Notes: generated by a model from the sequence alone, not told the origin. 64,000 bases of DNA from an uncultured Allomuricauda sp. (GCF_947501165.1 NZ_CANMUU010000001.1:930001-994000); one strand, 5' to 3'. Positions 45,112 to 55,175 are shown, counted from the stretch's first letter. Numbers and translations are program-made.

Positions 45112-46482
45112 TTATTTTACTAGGTTGATTTCGACCCTTCTGTTCTGTGTTCTACCAGATCTAGTGTTGTTGGTAGCAATTGGCTTGTCTTCACCATAAC
45201 CAATAGCAGTCAATCTATCAGCACCAATTCCTTTATCGATTAGGAAATCTCTAACAGAATTAGCTCGTTCCTCTGAAAGCTTTTGATTTAGTTTTGCGCT
45301 ACCTACGCTGTCAGTATGACCTTCAACAGTAAACTTAGCATTAGGATATTCATTCAAAATTTGAATGATGTCTACCATTACTGAAGTTGACTCAGCTTTG
45401 ATAGAAGATTTTCCTGTATCGAATAAGATAGTTCTAGCATAGTCATTCAATTGCTTCTGAACTTCTTCAGTAACTTCAGGACATCCGTTGTTGGCAACAG
45501 TACCGGCTACGTCAGGACATTGGTCGTCTTTATCCAATACTCCATCACCATCTTTATCTGGCCATGGGCATCCTTTGTTTTCAGCAGGACCTGCTTCATT
45601 TGGACAAGCGTCATCTTTGTCAGCAACACCATCACCATCTGCATCAGGACAACCGCTTAGTGCAGCTAGGCCAGCTTCATTTGGACAAGCATCATCTTTA
45701 TCAGCAATACCATCACCATCAGAATCAGGACAACCGTTCATTTCAGCAGTACCTGCTTCATTAGGACAGCTGTCTTTTCCGTCTTCAATACCATCACCAT
45801 CAGAATCAGGACAACCATTGAATTCAGGAAGACCAGCAACTTCTGGACAAGCATCGTCTCTATCATAAATACCGTCACCGTCAGTGTCAGTTCCACCAAA
45901 ACGAATATTTAATCCCGCCAAATGCTGGAAGTGGATAGGAATATTATCTTCAAAAACATGCTTATATTGTGTCTGAAGCATAAAACCAATATTGTCTGTG
46001 AACCAGATGTTTACACCAACACCTCCATTTACAGTACCTGCACCGATTTCATCAACCCAGGTATAACCACCACCTATTTCCGCAAAAGGGTCAATGGTAG
46101 TATTCTTTAGGAAATTGTACTTAATAGTACCGTCAATCCCGTAGAAAGACAAATCATCAACGCTAACGTCTCCTAACTTTGATAATCTATTTAAGGAACC
46201 TCTAACACCAACAGAAAAACCATCACCAATGTAGCGACCTACGGAGATAGTGGATACCGAAGGCAAGATGTTCCAGTGATCGTTAGCATTAAAGTATTCG
46301 TCAAAAAGACCACCTGCCTGGAAACCGAAAGTAGTCAAGGCTTCTTCATCATTGGTAGGGAATACGTCAATCGCATTGATACCAAAACTAATTTGCCATG
46401 GATTATTTTCGTCTTGCGCTTGGATGTTGTTGAACCCTACAAATACAAGGGCAACAACCAATAATTTGCTCAGATGTTTCAT
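45112..46482 (-). CDS. OmpA-family outer membrane protein with thrombospondin type-3 repeats
   Basis: A 456-residue protein from the ATG at 46482 ([19 protein letters not shown]; the TTG upstream is not used). Order: signal peptide ending NIQAQ, a beta-barrel of about 180 residues, five calcium-binding thrombospondin-3-like repeats (D-x-D-G-D-G-[IV]-x-D-x-x-D-x-C-P), and a C-terminal OmpA peptidoglycan-binding domain ([41 protein letters not shown]). It anchors the outer membrane to the wall. A perfect consensus promoter precedes it. Confidence 0.94.
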   Translation of the reverse strand: MKHLSKLLVVALVFVGFNNIQAQDENNPWQISFGINAIDVFPTNDEEALTTFGFQAGGLFDEYFNANDHWNILPSVSTISVGRYIGDGFSVGVRGSLNRLSKLGDVSVDDLSFYGIDGTIKYNFLKNTTIDPFAEIGGGYTWVDEIGAGTVNGGVGVNIWFTDNIGFMLQTQYKHVFEDNIPIHFQHLAGLNIRFGGTDTDGDGIYDRDDACPEVAGLPEFNGCPDSDGDGIEDGKDSCPNEAGTAEMNGCPDSDGDGIADKDDACPNEAGLAALSGCPDADGDGVADKDDACPNEAGPAENKGCPWPDKDGDGVLDKDDQCPDVAGTVANNGCPEVTEEVQKQLNDYARTILFDTGKSSIKAESTSVMVDIIQILNEYPNAKFTVEGHTDSVGSAKLNQKLSEERANSVRDFLIDKGIGADRLTAIGYGEDKPIATNNTRSGRTQNRRVEINLVK

Positions 46483-46516
46483 GTTCAAAATTTTAAGTTT
46501 AAGTGTTTATCAGCTG

Positions 46517-46548
46517 CAAATGTAAGTTGTTAAGAACTATTAACAAAA
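46517..46548 (-). promoter_or_regulatory. Promoter of the OmpA gene, perfect Bacteroidota consensus
   Basis: Minus strand TTTTG (46548-46544), 19 bases, TACATTTG (46524-46517), the exact TTTG-N19-TAnnTTTG. The predicted start is near 46510, leader about 28 bases. Confidence 0.75.
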
Positions 46549-46595
46549 TCAATTTTTCATTTTTTTTAACGCTTTAGATAGATAAAATACTACTG

Positions 46596-47789
46596 TTAAA
46601 CGATTTTTAGTTCTTTGCCCACTTTTATAAATGCGGCTATTGCTCTATCTAAATGTTCTTTTGTATGTGCCGCGGACAATTGTACTCGTATCCGAGCTTT
46701 TCCTTTGGGGACTACCGGATAAAAGAACCCGATAACATAAATACCTTCTTCCAAGAGCATGTCTGCCATCTGTTGGGACAACTTGGCGTCGTACAACATT
46801 ACCGGTACGATTGCCGAATCACCATCAATAATGTCAAACCCTGCATTCTTTAGTCCTTCTTTAAAATAGGCTGTGTTGTCGTGCAATTTGTCCCTGAGCG
46901 AAGTATCGTTGGACAAAAGCTGAAATACTTTTATTGAAGCACCAACAATTGCGGGTGCCAAAGAATTGGAAAATAAATAAGGCCGCGACCGTTGGCGGAG
47001 CATCTCTATGATTTCTTTTTTTCCAGTGGTATAGCCTCCCATAGCTCCACCTAAGGCTTTGCCCAGTGTGCCAGTAATAATGTCAATTCTATCCAAAACA
47101 CCTTTCTCTTCTAAAGTTCCCCTTCCAGTTTCACCTATAAATCCGGCAGAATGACATTCATCTATCATAACCATGGCATCGTATTTTTCAGCCAAATCAC
47201 AAATCTCATCCAAGGGGGCAAGTAAACCATCCATGGAAAATACCCCATCGGTAACAATGATTTTAAATCGAGCGCCGTCTGCTTGACTCTGCTTGAGTTG
47301 AACCTCTAAATCGGCCATGTCATTGTTGGCATATCGATATCGTTTTGCTTTGCATAATCTAACACCATCAATTATTGATGCATGGTTGAGCGAATCTGAT
47401 ATAATGGCATCTTCTGCAGTGAGCAAGGGTTCAAAGACCCCTCCATTAGCATCAAATGCAGCCGCATAAAGGATGGTATCCTCCGTACTATAAAAGTTAG
47501 CAATTTCCTGTTCCAATTGTTTATGGATATCCTGTGTGCCGCAAATAAACCTTACAGAAGACATTCCAAATCCGTGTGAATCCAAAGTATCTTTTGCAGC
47601 TTGGACCACTTCAGGGTGAGATGATAAACCCAAATAGTTATTGGCACAAAAATTAATAACCTCTTGTCCAGTCGATATTTTTATCACCGCATCCTGAGGA
47701 GATGTAATAATGCGTTCCTTTTTAAACAATCCGGCCTCTTTTATAGATTCAAGTTCTTGGGCTAGATGAGTTTTAATTTTTCCGTACAT
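46596..47789 (-). CDS. kbl: Glycine C-acetyltransferase (2-amino-3-ketobutyrate CoA ligase)
   Basis: A 397-residue PLP enzyme of the alpha-oxoamine synthase family acting in threonine degradation. [16 protein letters not shown] near the start, [16 protein letters not shown] in the middle (PLP-Asp in the same region), and the PLP-Lys in [16 protein letters not shown]. Length matches Kbl (about 397). It lies between the two AddAB-like genes and its start is 14 bases after the AddA-like stop, so it is probably in one transcript with it. Confidence 0.95.
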   Translation of the reverse strand: MYGKIKTHLAQELESIKEAGLFKKERIITSPQDAVIKISTGQEVINFCANNYLGLSSHPEVVQAAKDTLDSHGFGMSSVRFICGTQDIHKQLEQEIANFYSTEDTILYAAAFDANGGVFEPLLTAEDAIISDSLNHASIIDGVRLCKAKRYRYANNDMADLEVQLKQSQADGARFKIIVTDGVFSMDGLLAPLDEICDLAEKYDAMVMIDECHSAGFIGETGRGTLEEKGVLDRIDIITGTLGKALGGAMGGYTTGKKEIIEMLRQRSRPYLFSNSLAPAIVGASIKVFQLLSNDTSLRDKLHDNTAYFKEGLKNAGFDIIDGDSAIVPVMLYDAKLSQQMADMLLEEGIYVIGFFYPVVPKGKARIRVQLSAAHTKEHLDRAIAAFIKVGKELKIV

Positions 47790-47803
47790 GGTAGTTTTAT
47801 AGT

Positions 47804-50800
47804 TTAAAGGAAGAGCGGTTGAATCTCTTCACCAATGTATACAATAATAGTGTTCTTAACCGAGAATCCCATAAGTTTTAGCACTTCACTGTATTTTGCT
47901 ATTTGGGCACTATGCTTAGGACTAGGGCTGCCCGTTTTAAAATCTATTACAACAGCTTCATTTTCCAAAAGTGCAATTTTATCGGGGCGAAGTTTTTGAC
48001 CGTCCGATGTTAGAATCTCTTGTTCATTATATATGGTATACTTTTTCGAGAAATAAGGTGCAATTAATGGATGTGCTACTGTTTCTTCTATGTATTTGGA
48101 AACTTTTTCAAAATCGTAAGTCTGAAAAACCGCCTCTAGTTCCAGTTGCTCTAGAACCACGGACATATCTTCCTGATACGTAATTTTTGATAAGGCATAA
48201 TGGATTAGGTTTCCAAGTTCAATGGCCTCGCCTACCTCTGTGCCCCACAACTGACCCTGTATGGTGGCAATCGAAAAATCGTCGTCAAGTAAAGGCCGGG
48301 TAATGTATGGAATATTATAGTCTCTATGACTTTGTGCTAAAACTGTATCCGAAGGTTCGGGTAGCTTGCCAAAACCATACTCGTACTTTTCTTCGTCATA
48401 TAAATCTTTCTCTTGTAGATAGTATTGGAGGAGTTGAGCATAGGAACTGATATTTTCCATCGCCAAGGCCGGCTTCACTTTTTCAGTCATAATGTAAAGT
48501 GCTTTTTCAGCTCTTGTAAGTGCCACATACAATACGTTCATAGCGTCCATTTGGGTTTTGTATTCTTCTTCCAAATAGGCCTTTTGGGCGTTTTCAGGAT
48601 ACATTTGCATATCTGCAGTTACGTTCATTAATACATTTTCGAGGTTTAGATTTAAGTCTAAGCCTTCAGAGTTTACCCAGATTTTTTTTCTCTTATCATT
48701 GAGTTTGGAATTTGCAAAGGGATATATAACCACAGGAAATTCTAATCCCTTTGACTTATGTATGGTCATTATTTTTACTGCATCCACAGAATCGGGTGCA
48801 GCAACCGAAAGAGATTCTTTCTTCCGCTCCCAATGTTCTATGAACGCAGAGATACTGGGTCCATTTTTTCTTTCTACCTCAAGCACTTCATCCATTAAAA
48901 AGGTAATGTAAGCTTCAGAACCTTCAGAAAGGCCAAATTGTAAAATGGCATGCTCCAACACTTCAAATACAGATTTATTTGAAAGGGTTTCAAGTACAAG
49001 GTCATATTCATCCGATAGGAGAGTGCTTAGTGAATCAATGTGGTCAGCAATAAAATCATGCTTGTGCCCTGTTTTTTTCAAATCGAATAAAAAGGATAAT
49101 ACTTCGTAACTGTAGTTTTTATCTTTTGGATTATCTATTGCTCGCAATAATGAGATTAAAAAAATTACAATCGTATTCTGGGAAAGTAAAAGTGAATCTG
49201 AAGATATTATAGGGATATTCCGTTCAGAAAGATAATTGGCCAAAAGTGCTCCTTTGATGTTATCTCTGACCAAAATACAGAGGTCTTGATAATTGTAACC
49301 ATTCGAAATTAAATCCAAAACAATATCCAAGACCCTATTGCAATACTGTTTGTCCTTTTCTTCCGAGGTATTCTCTATAATCGAGATATTCACATAGCCA
49401 CCAGAGGAACCGTTAGTTTTTTGAACACAGCTTTTTAGAAACAGATCTCGATACGAATCATTTTTGAGAATATTGGAAGAAAAGGAAAAGAACGCATTAT
49501 TGAAATTAATGATTTCCGAGAAGCTTCTCCAATTGGTGTCCAATTGAGCTATTTGCGGATTGATTACAAAAGGATTGCCCTGAGAATCCAAAAGGTTAAG
49601 GAACTGTTCCGTGTTTCCCCCTCGCCAGCGATAAATGGCCTGTTTTACATCGCCAACTAGAAACAATGAACCCTGTCTTTCCTGCTCTCCTTGGCCTTCC
49701 AGCGCATTTGAGATAAGAGGCACCAAGTTTTCCCATTGCATTTTGGATGTGTCTTGAAACTCATCTATAAAATAATGGCGGTATTTTTCACCAAGTCGTT
49801 CATAAATAAAAGGAACGGGTTGATTTTTGATTTCTTTAGAAATCAACTGATTTAAGGCGGAAATAGGAATCGTGTCATTTTCTTCCTCCAGTCTTTTTAT
49901 CTCTCTGGATATTTCATTGAGAACAGTCAGTGGAACAATATTGGAGTAGATATTTTTGAGAAATCCTCTGTTATAAATTGCCTTTTTTATGGAGATAAAG
50001 TATTCGAATAAAAACGAAGTAAGTTCAGAAGCATCTCTTGGGTCATTTGCTTTAAGAACTTTGCCTTGGATTAAGTTCTCCTCCAGTTTATTGTTGTACA
50101 AGGCTTTTGGTGTGTGTTCACCTTCTGCAATTCTTTTAAAATGATTTGGCAATGTCTTTCTTGGGAAATCTTCCGGGAGAAAGCCAAGCGCCTCAATTCT
50201 TTTGAGCACAAGTTCGGCCATACCAACAATCTCTTTTTCAAGCTTGGCACTGTGTGAACCGATTTGGGATTGTGTTTTTTTAAAGTCAGATATGGAGTTT
50301 CCTTTTAATCCTTCCAAATAGGAGAAATGATTTTCCTGAAACAGTAGCTTACCACTCTCCATTAAATCATAGACAATATTCCAACTCTTGTTTTCTTCAA
50401 TTTTTTCCAACGAAAAATCCAATAGAGCTCGGGTCAAGTCTTTATTTTCCCCGGTACGTTCCAGTAAATTGGAGATTGCTTTATCCAGAAGGATATCCAT
50501 GTTCAATTCAACTTCAAAGTTTTGCGAGAGTTTAAGGTCTCTGGCAAAGGTCTTTATCAGTTTGTGGTTGAACTTATCAATTGTGGAAATTTCGAAAAAA
50601 GCATAGTTGTGCAGGATTTGTTTTAAGATGTAGGCACATCGCTTTTGCATTTGTTGGGGGCTAAGCGCGATTTCCGTGCAGAGCTCTTTGAACATATCGC
50701 TTTCATTTTTCAGGATATCGGGTTGCGAGAACGTAAAAAGACTATCCAGGATTCTAGATTTCATCTCACCGACCGCCTTGTTTGTAAAGGTAATGGCCAA

Positions 50801-50947
50801 CATTCTCTTGAAGCGGGTAGAAGAATTTCCCGAAAGCAATAATTGAAGGTATTTTTTGGTCAACGAATACGTTTTGCCAGAACCAGCAGAAGCATTATAA
50901 ATGGCAAAGTTGGAATCCTTCAAAAGTTTTTTTTGCAAATTACGCAT
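47804..50947 (-). CDS. addA: AddA-like helicase-nuclease subunit (UvrD-type, ATP-dependent)
   Basis: A 1047-residue superfamily 1 helicase with nuclease end. Walker [13 protein letters not shown] near residue 25, DEFQDTS (Walker B), [17 protein letters not shown] (motif V), [12 protein letters not shown] (motif VI). The C-terminus has [11 protein letters not shown] (His), LRPDKIAL and VIDFKTGSP (Asp, D-x-K) of the RecB-type nuclease. It should pair with the AddB-like subunit at 42319 for double-strand-break repair. Divergent from the superoxide dismutase gene by 93 bases. Confidence 0.88.
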   Translation of the reverse strand: MRNLQKKLLKDSNFAIYNASAGSGKTYSLTKKYLQLLLSGNSSTRFKRMLAITFTNKAVGEMKSRILDSLFTFSQPDILKNESDMFKELCTEIALSPQQMQKRCAYILKQILHNYAFFEISTIDKFNHKLIKTFARDLKLSQNFEVELNMDILLDKAISNLLERTGENKDLTRALLDFSLEKIEENKSWNIVYDLMESGKLLFQENHFSYLEGLKGNSISDFKKTQSQIGSHSAKLEKEIVGMAELVLKRIEALGFLPEDFPRKTLPNHFKRIAEGEHTPKALYNNKLEENLIQGKVLKANDPRDASELTSFLFEYFISIKKAIYNRGFLKNIYSNIVPLTVLNEISREIKRLEEENDTIPISALNQLISKEIKNQPVPFIYERLGEKYRHYFIDEFQDTSKMQWENLVPLISNALEGQGEQERQGSLFLVGDVKQAIYRWRGGNTEQFLNLLDSQGNPFVINPQIAQLDTNWRSFSEIINFNNAFFSFSSNILKNDSYRDLFLKSCVQKTNGSSGGYVNISIIENTSEEKDKQYCNRVLDIVLDLISNGYNYQDLCILVRDNIKGALLANYLSERNIPIISSDSLLLSQNTIVIFLISLLRAIDNPKDKNYSYEVLSFLFDLKKTGHKHDFIADHIDSLSTLLSDEYDLVLETLSNKSVFEVLEHAILQFGLSEGSEAYITFLMDEVLEVERKNGPSISAFIEHWERKKESLSVAAPDSVDAVKIMTIHKSKGLEFPVVIYPFANSKLNDKRKKIWVNSEGLDLNLNLENVLMNVTADMQMYPENAQKAYLEEEYKTQMDAMNVLYVALTRAEKALYIMTEKVKPALAMENISSYAQLLQYYLQEKDLYDEEKYEYGFGKLPEPSDTVLAQSHRDYNIPYITRPLLDDDFSIATIQGQLWGTEVGEAIELGNLIHYALSKITYQEDMSVVLEQLELEAVFQTYDFEKVSKYIEETVAHPLIAPYFSKKYTIYNEQEILTSDGQKLRPDKIALLENEAVVIDFKTGSPSPKHSAQIAKYSEVLKLMGFSVKNTIIVYIGEEIQPLFL

Positions 50948-51040
50948 AACCCTTCTTAACTTAATATGGGATTATCATTAAATAGACGATAAAACCGTAT
51001 TTTTACAGGAAGCAATTAATAACTTAAAAATGATATAATT

Positions 51041-51649
51041 ATGGCTTTTGAATTACCTAATTTGTCCCATGCGTATGATGCACTGGAGCCTCATATAGAC
51101 GCCCGCACTATGGAAATCCACCATACAAAACATCATAATGGCTATACCACAAAACTGAATGCTGCTATTGCAGGAACTGATATGGATGGCAAGAGCATTG
51201 AAGATATTTTATCCGGTTTGGATATGTCCAATGGAGCAGTAAGAAATAATGGAGGTGGTTTCTATAATCACTGTTTGTTCTGGGAAGTGATGTCGCCCAA
51301 TGGTGGAGGAGCACCTTCTGGAGATTTAGCTGCCGCGATTGATGAGGCCTTTGGTTCTTTTGATGCATTTAAAGACAAATTCAGTTCTGCTGCTGGAACC
51401 CGATTTGGCTCTGGATGGGCTTGGCTTTGTGTTCATAAAGGGGGTAAACTGGAAGTATGTTCCACGCCAAATCAAGATAACCCCTTGATGCCTGATGCCG
51501 GATGCGAAGGATACCCAATTTTAGCGCTGGATGTTTGGGAACACGCGTACTATTTAAATTACCAGAACAGAAGACCAGACTACGTTTCAGCTTTTTTCAA
51601 TGTAATTAATTGGGACAAGGTTTCTGAGCACTACAATGCCAACAAATAA
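51041..51649 (+). CDS. Superoxide dismutase, Fe/Mn family
   Basis: A 202-residue SodA/SodB-type enzyme that converts superoxide to hydrogen peroxide and oxygen. Metal ligands are His in MEIHHTKHH, His in [11 protein letters not shown], Asp in [11 protein letters not shown] and the following His. The motif [14 protein letters not shown] and the [11 protein letters not shown] signature are conserved. Fe or Mn preference is not reliably read from sequence. Monocistronic with a good terminator. Confidence 0.97.
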   Translation: MAFELPNLSHAYDALEPHIDARTMEIHHTKHHNGYTTKLNAAIAGTDMDGKSIEDILSGLDMSNGAVRNNGGGFYNHCLFWEVMSPNGGGAPSGDLAAAIDEAFGSFDAFKDKFSSAAGTRFGSGWAWLCVHKGGKLEVCSTPNQDNPLMPDAGCEGYPILALDVWEHAYYLNYQNRRPDYVSAFFNVINWDKVSEHYNANK

Positions 51650-51680
51650 GAAGTATTAAGCATACTTTTTTAAAAAATTT

Positions 51681-51714
51681 AGCCCGATAGTCGTATGATT
51701 ATCGGGCTTTTTTT
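51681..51714 (+). terminator. Terminator of the superoxide dismutase gene
   Basis: AGCCCGAT...ATCGGGCT hairpin (8 bp, loop 12) followed by seven T, 32 bases after the stop codon. Confidence 0.92.
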
Positions 51715-51735
51715 GTGCTTAAATGGTATAAATAG

Positions 51736-51805
51736 AAAAGAGCGGGAAAGCTCCCGCCCTTTTCGTCCCAAATCTTACCATAAACTTAACCTACTTATGC
51801 TATGG
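51736..51805 (-). ncRNA. Candidate small RNA, tandem copy 1
   Basis: About 70 bases on the minus strand. The conserved 39-base 5' segment (complement of 51767-51805, starting CCATAGCATAAGTAGG) is followed by a terminator hairpin with stem AAAAG-G-GCGGGA / TCCCGC-T-CTTTT and loop GCTT. The pair that is A-C on the plus strand is G-U in the minus-strand RNA, which supports that strand. A promoter-like element (51811-51842) lies 5 bases before the conserved segment. No reading frame explains the conservation. See the two sister copies at 51915 and 52133. Confidence 0.65.
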
Positions 51806-51810
51806 CAAAA

Positions 51811-51842
51811 CTAAATTACTGGTATTGTGAGAAATAACAAAA
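51811..51842 (-). promoter_or_regulatory. Promoter of candidate small RNA copy 1
   Basis: Minus strand TTTTG (51842-51838), exactly 19 bases, TAATTTAG (51818-51811), one mismatch from TAnnTTTG. The conserved RNA segment starts 5 bases further on, at the expected transcription start. Confidence 0.6.
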
Positions 51843-51914
51843 GTTTTTAAAGAAATTTTTGATTTGAAGAATGAAAAACGGAAGAGAAAAAGCCTTAAAA
51901 CCTTGGGGCTCAAA

Positions 51915-51988
51915 CAAAAAGAAGGCAGAACATTGTTCTGCCTTCTTACCCCAAATCTTACCATGAACTTAACCTACTTATGCTATGG
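51915..51988 (-). ncRNA. Candidate small RNA, tandem copy 2
   Basis: Same 39-base 5' segment (complement of 51950-51988, one base differing from copy 1 in the middle) followed by a perfect 12-bp hairpin AAGAAGGCAGAA / TTCTGCCTTCTT and, on the minus strand, a T-rich tail. The stem sequence is unrelated to copy 1 while the fold is the same. Confidence 0.65.
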
Positions 51989-51993
51989 TTCTC

Positions 51994-52025
51994 CAAATGT
52001 AGTGTGACACTATTGTTGATGAAAA
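51994..52025 (-). promoter_or_regulatory. Promoter of candidate small RNA copy 2
   Basis: Minus strand TACATTTG (52001-51994), a perfect TAnnTTTG box, with TTTTC 19 bases upstream (one mismatch from TTTTG). It lies 5 bases before the conserved segment, the same spacing as in copies 1 and 3. Confidence 0.6.
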
Positions 52026-52132
52026 GCTTTTAGATGAAACCCCAGTAATTTGGTTGAATTACCATATGTGCGGAGAGATGACACGAATGACAGGGAAAAG
52101 GACTACGAAGAAAAAAGAAAGATGACCGGAAA

Positions 52133-52205
52133 ATAAAAAAGGTGGAAAATTTTCCACCTTTTTTGCCCCAAATCTTACCATGAACTTAACCTACTTATGC
52201 TATGG
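52133..52205 (-). ncRNA. Candidate small RNA, tandem copy 3
   Basis: Same 39-base 5' segment (complement of 52167-52205) followed by a perfect 15-bp palindromic hairpin AAAAAAGGTGGAAAA / TTTTCCACCTTTTTT (52135-52164), ending in a T-run on the minus strand. The stem again shares no sequence with copies 1 and 2. Spacing between copies is 183 and 217 bases, and the sequence between them is not similar. Confidence 0.65.
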
Positions 52206-52210
52206 CAATA

Positions 52211-52245
52211 CTAAAGTAGGTTTGACATTTACCTGATTACCAAAA
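52211..52245 (-). promoter_or_regulatory. Promoter of candidate small RNA copy 3
   Basis: Minus strand TACTTTAG (52218-52211), one mismatch from TAnnTTTG, 5 bases before the conserved segment. A TTTTG lies 22 bases upstream, slightly further than usual. The same bases (CAAAAACCCG on plus) overlap a weak terminator-like hairpin at the end of the purF transcript. Confidence 0.5.
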
Positions 52246-52307
52246 ACCCGTTGATATGCAGGTTTCATCGACGAAATGCACACATTAACTTATTGTTAAA
52301 TGAAGGA

Positions 52308-54206
52308 TCAATAGGCCCTTTCATTTTTACCCTCGTAGAAATTGATAAAAGCTCTGTTTACCACTTTATTTCCACCTGGGGTAGGATAATCTCCAGTGAA
52401 GTACCAATCTCCTAAATTTTTGGGGCAAGCTTTGTGAAGATTATCAATGCCTTGGTAAATGATTTCCACCTCTGCCTTAACAGCTTCGGGTTTCAATATT
52501 TCTCCAATTTTCTTGGAAATCTCTTGGGGACTGAAAGGAGCATAGAACTCCTTTACATGGTTGATAGCGTCGGTATCATTGGAATTTTTCTGATGTATAC
52601 ATTTTTGATAAATAGAATCAACGATGGACATGGTACCGCGATCTTTATGCAATTCCAGCGCAGCTCTAAAGGCTACAAAATCTTCCAATTTTGCCATATC
52701 AATGCCATAGCAATCCGGATATCGTATTTGAGGAGCCGAAGAGACTACAACAATCTTTTTTGGATTCAATCTGTCCAATATCTTTAAGATGCTCTTTTTT
52801 AATGTGGTACCGCGAACAATGCTGTCGTCGATAATAACAAGATTGTCATTCGGCTTCACGGAACCATATGAAATGTCATAGACATGTGTAACTAAATCGT
52901 CCCTACTGCTATCTTGGGTAATAAAGGTTCTGAGCTTTGCATCTTTAATGGCTACTTTTTCAATACGAGGTCGTACTTCTAAAATTTCATTAAGCTTTTC
53001 CCGTGAAATATTGTTTCCCAAAGATAAAATCTGTTCTTCCTTTTTACGGTTCAAATAATTCTGGGCCTCTTTGACCATTCCCAGAAAAGAAGTTTCCGCG
53101 GTATTGGGTATGTAAGAAAAAACAGTATTTGTCAAATCATCATTAATGGTCTTCAAAATCTGAGGGAAAACAAGTTTGCCCAGCATCTTTCGCTCTTGAT
53201 AGATTTCTTGATCACTCCCCCTTGAAAAATAAATGCGCTCAAAAGAACAAGCCTTCCTCTCTTTAGGTTCAATTATTTGCTCTAGGTGCACACTTCCCTT
53301 TTTCTTTATTATTATAGCATGCCCTGGGCTCAACTCTTCTACTTTGTCAAAAGGAACGTTGAATACAGTTTGTATAGCGGGTCTTTCAGAAGCAACCACT
53401 ACTACCTCATCATCTTTATAATAATACGCGGGACGAATACCGGCAGGGTCCCTAAAAACAAAAGCATCACCATGGCCTAACAATCCCGCCATGGCATAAC
53501 CGCCATCCCAATTTTTGGAAGATTTGCGTAGTATTTTGGCAACATTGAGGCGCTTGGCAATAATGGGAGAAGCCTCTCTTTTGGTTACACCCTCTTTCTT
53601 GATGTCCTTATATATTTTGGCTACAGCATCATCCAAAAAGTGACCAATTTTCTCCATTACGGTTATGGTATCCGCCAATTCTTTCGGATGTTGCCCCAAT
53701 TCAACAAGGTTTTCGAAAAGCTCGGTAACATTTGTCATATTGAAGTTTCCGGCTACAATTAGGTTACGATGCATCCAATTGTTCTGCCTTAAAAAGGGGT
53801 GTACACTTTCAATACTGTTTTTTCCAAATGTGCCATAGCGAACATGTCCTAGGAGAAGTTCTCCAATATAAGGGATGTTCTTTTTTTGCATTTGCACATC
53901 ATCTTCAAACTCTGGATGTTGTGCCAGCACATTGTTTATACGGTCATTGATTTGGGCAAAAATGTCTTGGATGGGTTGTTGCTGTACGGACCGAACCCTG
54001 CTCATGTAACGTTCACCTGGGTTCATATCCAATTTTATACTCGCAAATCCAGCACCATCTTGTCCTCGATTGTGCTGTTTTTCCATCATAAGGTACATTT
54101 TGTTTACTCCATAAAAAGCGGTACCATATTTCTCTTTATAGTATTCTAGAGGTTTAAGCAAACGGATCAGTGATATTCCGCATTCGTGCTTAATAGGATC
54201 ACTCAT
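52308..54206 (-). CDS. purF: Amidophosphoribosyltransferase (PurF-like, long form)
   Basis: A 632-residue class II glutamine amidotransferase of purine synthesis, which transfers glutamine nitrogen to PRPP. The N-terminal nucleophile is Cys9 after a short propeptide (MSDPIKHEC). The first domain has HVRYGTFGKNS, GNFNMTNVTELF and FRDPAGIRPAYYY, and the PRPP-binding loop is VIIDDSIVRGTT at about residue 463. It is about 130 residues longer than E. coli PurF, with insertions in the N-terminal domain and a C-terminal tail, and lacks the usual Cys ligands for an Fe-S cluster in the expected spacing. Chosen start: MSDPIKHEC. Confidence 0.87.
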   Translation of the reverse strand: MSDPIKHECGISLIRLLKPLEYYKEKYGTAFYGVNKMYLMMEKQHNRGQDGAGFASIKLDMNPGERYMSRVRSVQQQPIQDIFAQINDRINNVLAQHPEFEDDVQMQKKNIPYIGELLLGHVRYGTFGKNSIESVHPFLRQNNWMHRNLIVAGNFNMTNVTELFENLVELGQHPKELADTITVMEKIGHFLDDAVAKIYKDIKKEGVTKREASPIIAKRLNVAKILRKSSKNWDGGYAMAGLLGHGDAFVFRDPAGIRPAYYYKDDEVVVVASERPAIQTVFNVPFDKVEELSPGHAIIIKKKGSVHLEQIIEPKERKACSFERIYFSRGSDQEIYQERKMLGKLVFPQILKTINDDLTNTVFSYIPNTAETSFLGMVKEAQNYLNRKKEEQILSLGNNISREKLNEILEVRPRIEKVAIKDAKLRTFITQDSSRDDLVTHVYDISYGSVKPNDNLVIIDDSIVRGTTLKKSILKILDRLNPKKIVVVSSAPQIRYPDCYGIDMAKLEDFVAFRAALELHKDRGTMSIVDSIYQKCIHQKNSNDTDAINHVKEFYAPFSPQEISKKIGEILKPEAVKAEVEIIYQGIDNLHKACPKNLGDWYFTGDYPTPGGNKVVNRAFINFYEGKNERAY

Positions 54207-54217
54207 AGCAAAAAAAT

Positions 54218-54244
54218 AAAAAGGCCCTGAAATTCTTCAGGGCC
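54218..54244 (-). terminator. Terminator or attenuator between the PfkB and purF genes
   Basis: GGCCCTGAA/TTCAGGGCC hairpin with T-run on the minus strand, 5 bases after the PfkB stop and 12 bases before the purF start, so purF may need read-through or its own promoter. Confidence 0.85.
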
Positions 54245-54248
54245 ACAC

Positions 54249-55175
54249 TTAAGTTAGTTCTATATTAAATTGTGTCAATTCCTTAAACTGTCCTAAACGT
54301 TGGTCTATTTCATGCGGTTTTAAATCCAGCATGCGTTCCGTACCAAAACGCTCTACGCAGAACGATGCCAAATTGGAGCCCTGAATAATGGCATTTTTCA
54401 AACTTTCAAATGAAATGTTCTTTACCTGCGCCAAATATCCTGCGAACCCTCCCGCAAAAGTGTCTCCTGCTCCGGTTGGATCAAAAACTTCTTCCAAAGG
54501 AAGGGCAGGGGCAAAAAAGATATGTTCTTTATGAAAAAGAAGTGCTCCATGCTCTCCTTTTTTGATAACCACATATTTGGGGCCCATTTCTTGGATTTTG
54601 GTTGCAGCTCTTACCAAAGAATGCTCTCCGGTTAGCTGTCTGGCCTCTTCGTCATTTATTGTAATAACATCAATTAGTTTGATGACTTCCATTAATTCAT
54701 CCCAGGTATTGTCCATCCAAAAATTCATGGTATCCAGAATGATTAGCTTTGGTCGTTCATTCATTTGTTGAATTACACCAAGCTGGATACTGGGATGCAG
54801 GTTGCCCAACATGACCACTTCCGCATCTTTATAGTCTTCTGGTACTATTGGATTGAAATCTGCCAATGTATTTAATTCCGTTACCAAAGTGTCCCGGGAA
54901 TTAAGGTCATTATGATACTTTCCTTTCCAGTAAAAGGTTTTTCCACCTTGTACAACTTCTACTCCGGAAATATCAATGTTTCTTTCCTTTAAAAGGTTGA
55001 GATATTCTTCTGGTATATCCTCCCCCACAACGGAAACTACACCTGCATCAACTTTAAATTGACTGGCTGCCAATCCAATAAATGTAGCGGCACCGCCCAA
55101 TATTTTTCCCGTTTTTCCAAAAGGGGTCTCTATTTCATCAAAAGCGATTGATCCAACAATCAATAATTTGCCCAT
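54249..55175 (-). CDS. PfkB-family carbohydrate kinase
   Basis: A 308-residue ribokinase-like enzyme. ATP site motif DPTGAGDTFAGGFAGYLAQ (about residues 236-254) with the catalytic Asp, N-terminal LGGAATFIGLAASQF, and TINDEEARQLTGEHS in the middle. Sugar or nucleoside substrate is unknown. It lies downstream of purN and rnhA and upstream of purF, so a link to nucleotide metabolism is possible but unproven. Confidence 0.88.
   Translation of the reverse strand: MGKLLIVGSIAFDEIETPFGKTGKILGGAATFIGLAASQFKVDAGVVSVVGEDIPEEYLNLLKERNIDISGVEVVQGGKTFYWKGKYHNDLNSRDTLVTELNTLADFNPIVPEDYKDAEVVMLGNLHPSIQLGVIQQMNERPKLIILDTMNFWMDNTWDELMEVIKLIDVITINDEEARQLTGEHSLVRAATKIQEMGPKYVVIKKGEHGALLFHKEHIFFAPALPLEEVFDPTGAGDTFAGGFAGYLAQVKNISFESLKNAIIQGSNLASFCVERFGTERMLDLKPHEIDQRLGQFKELTQFNIELT

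Noticed and set aside
45488..45868. 126-codon frame opposite the OmpA thrombospondin repeats, with a repetitive Ser/Pro/Gly product
   Set aside because: Its repeats are a direct reflection of the calcium-binding repeats on the coding strand.
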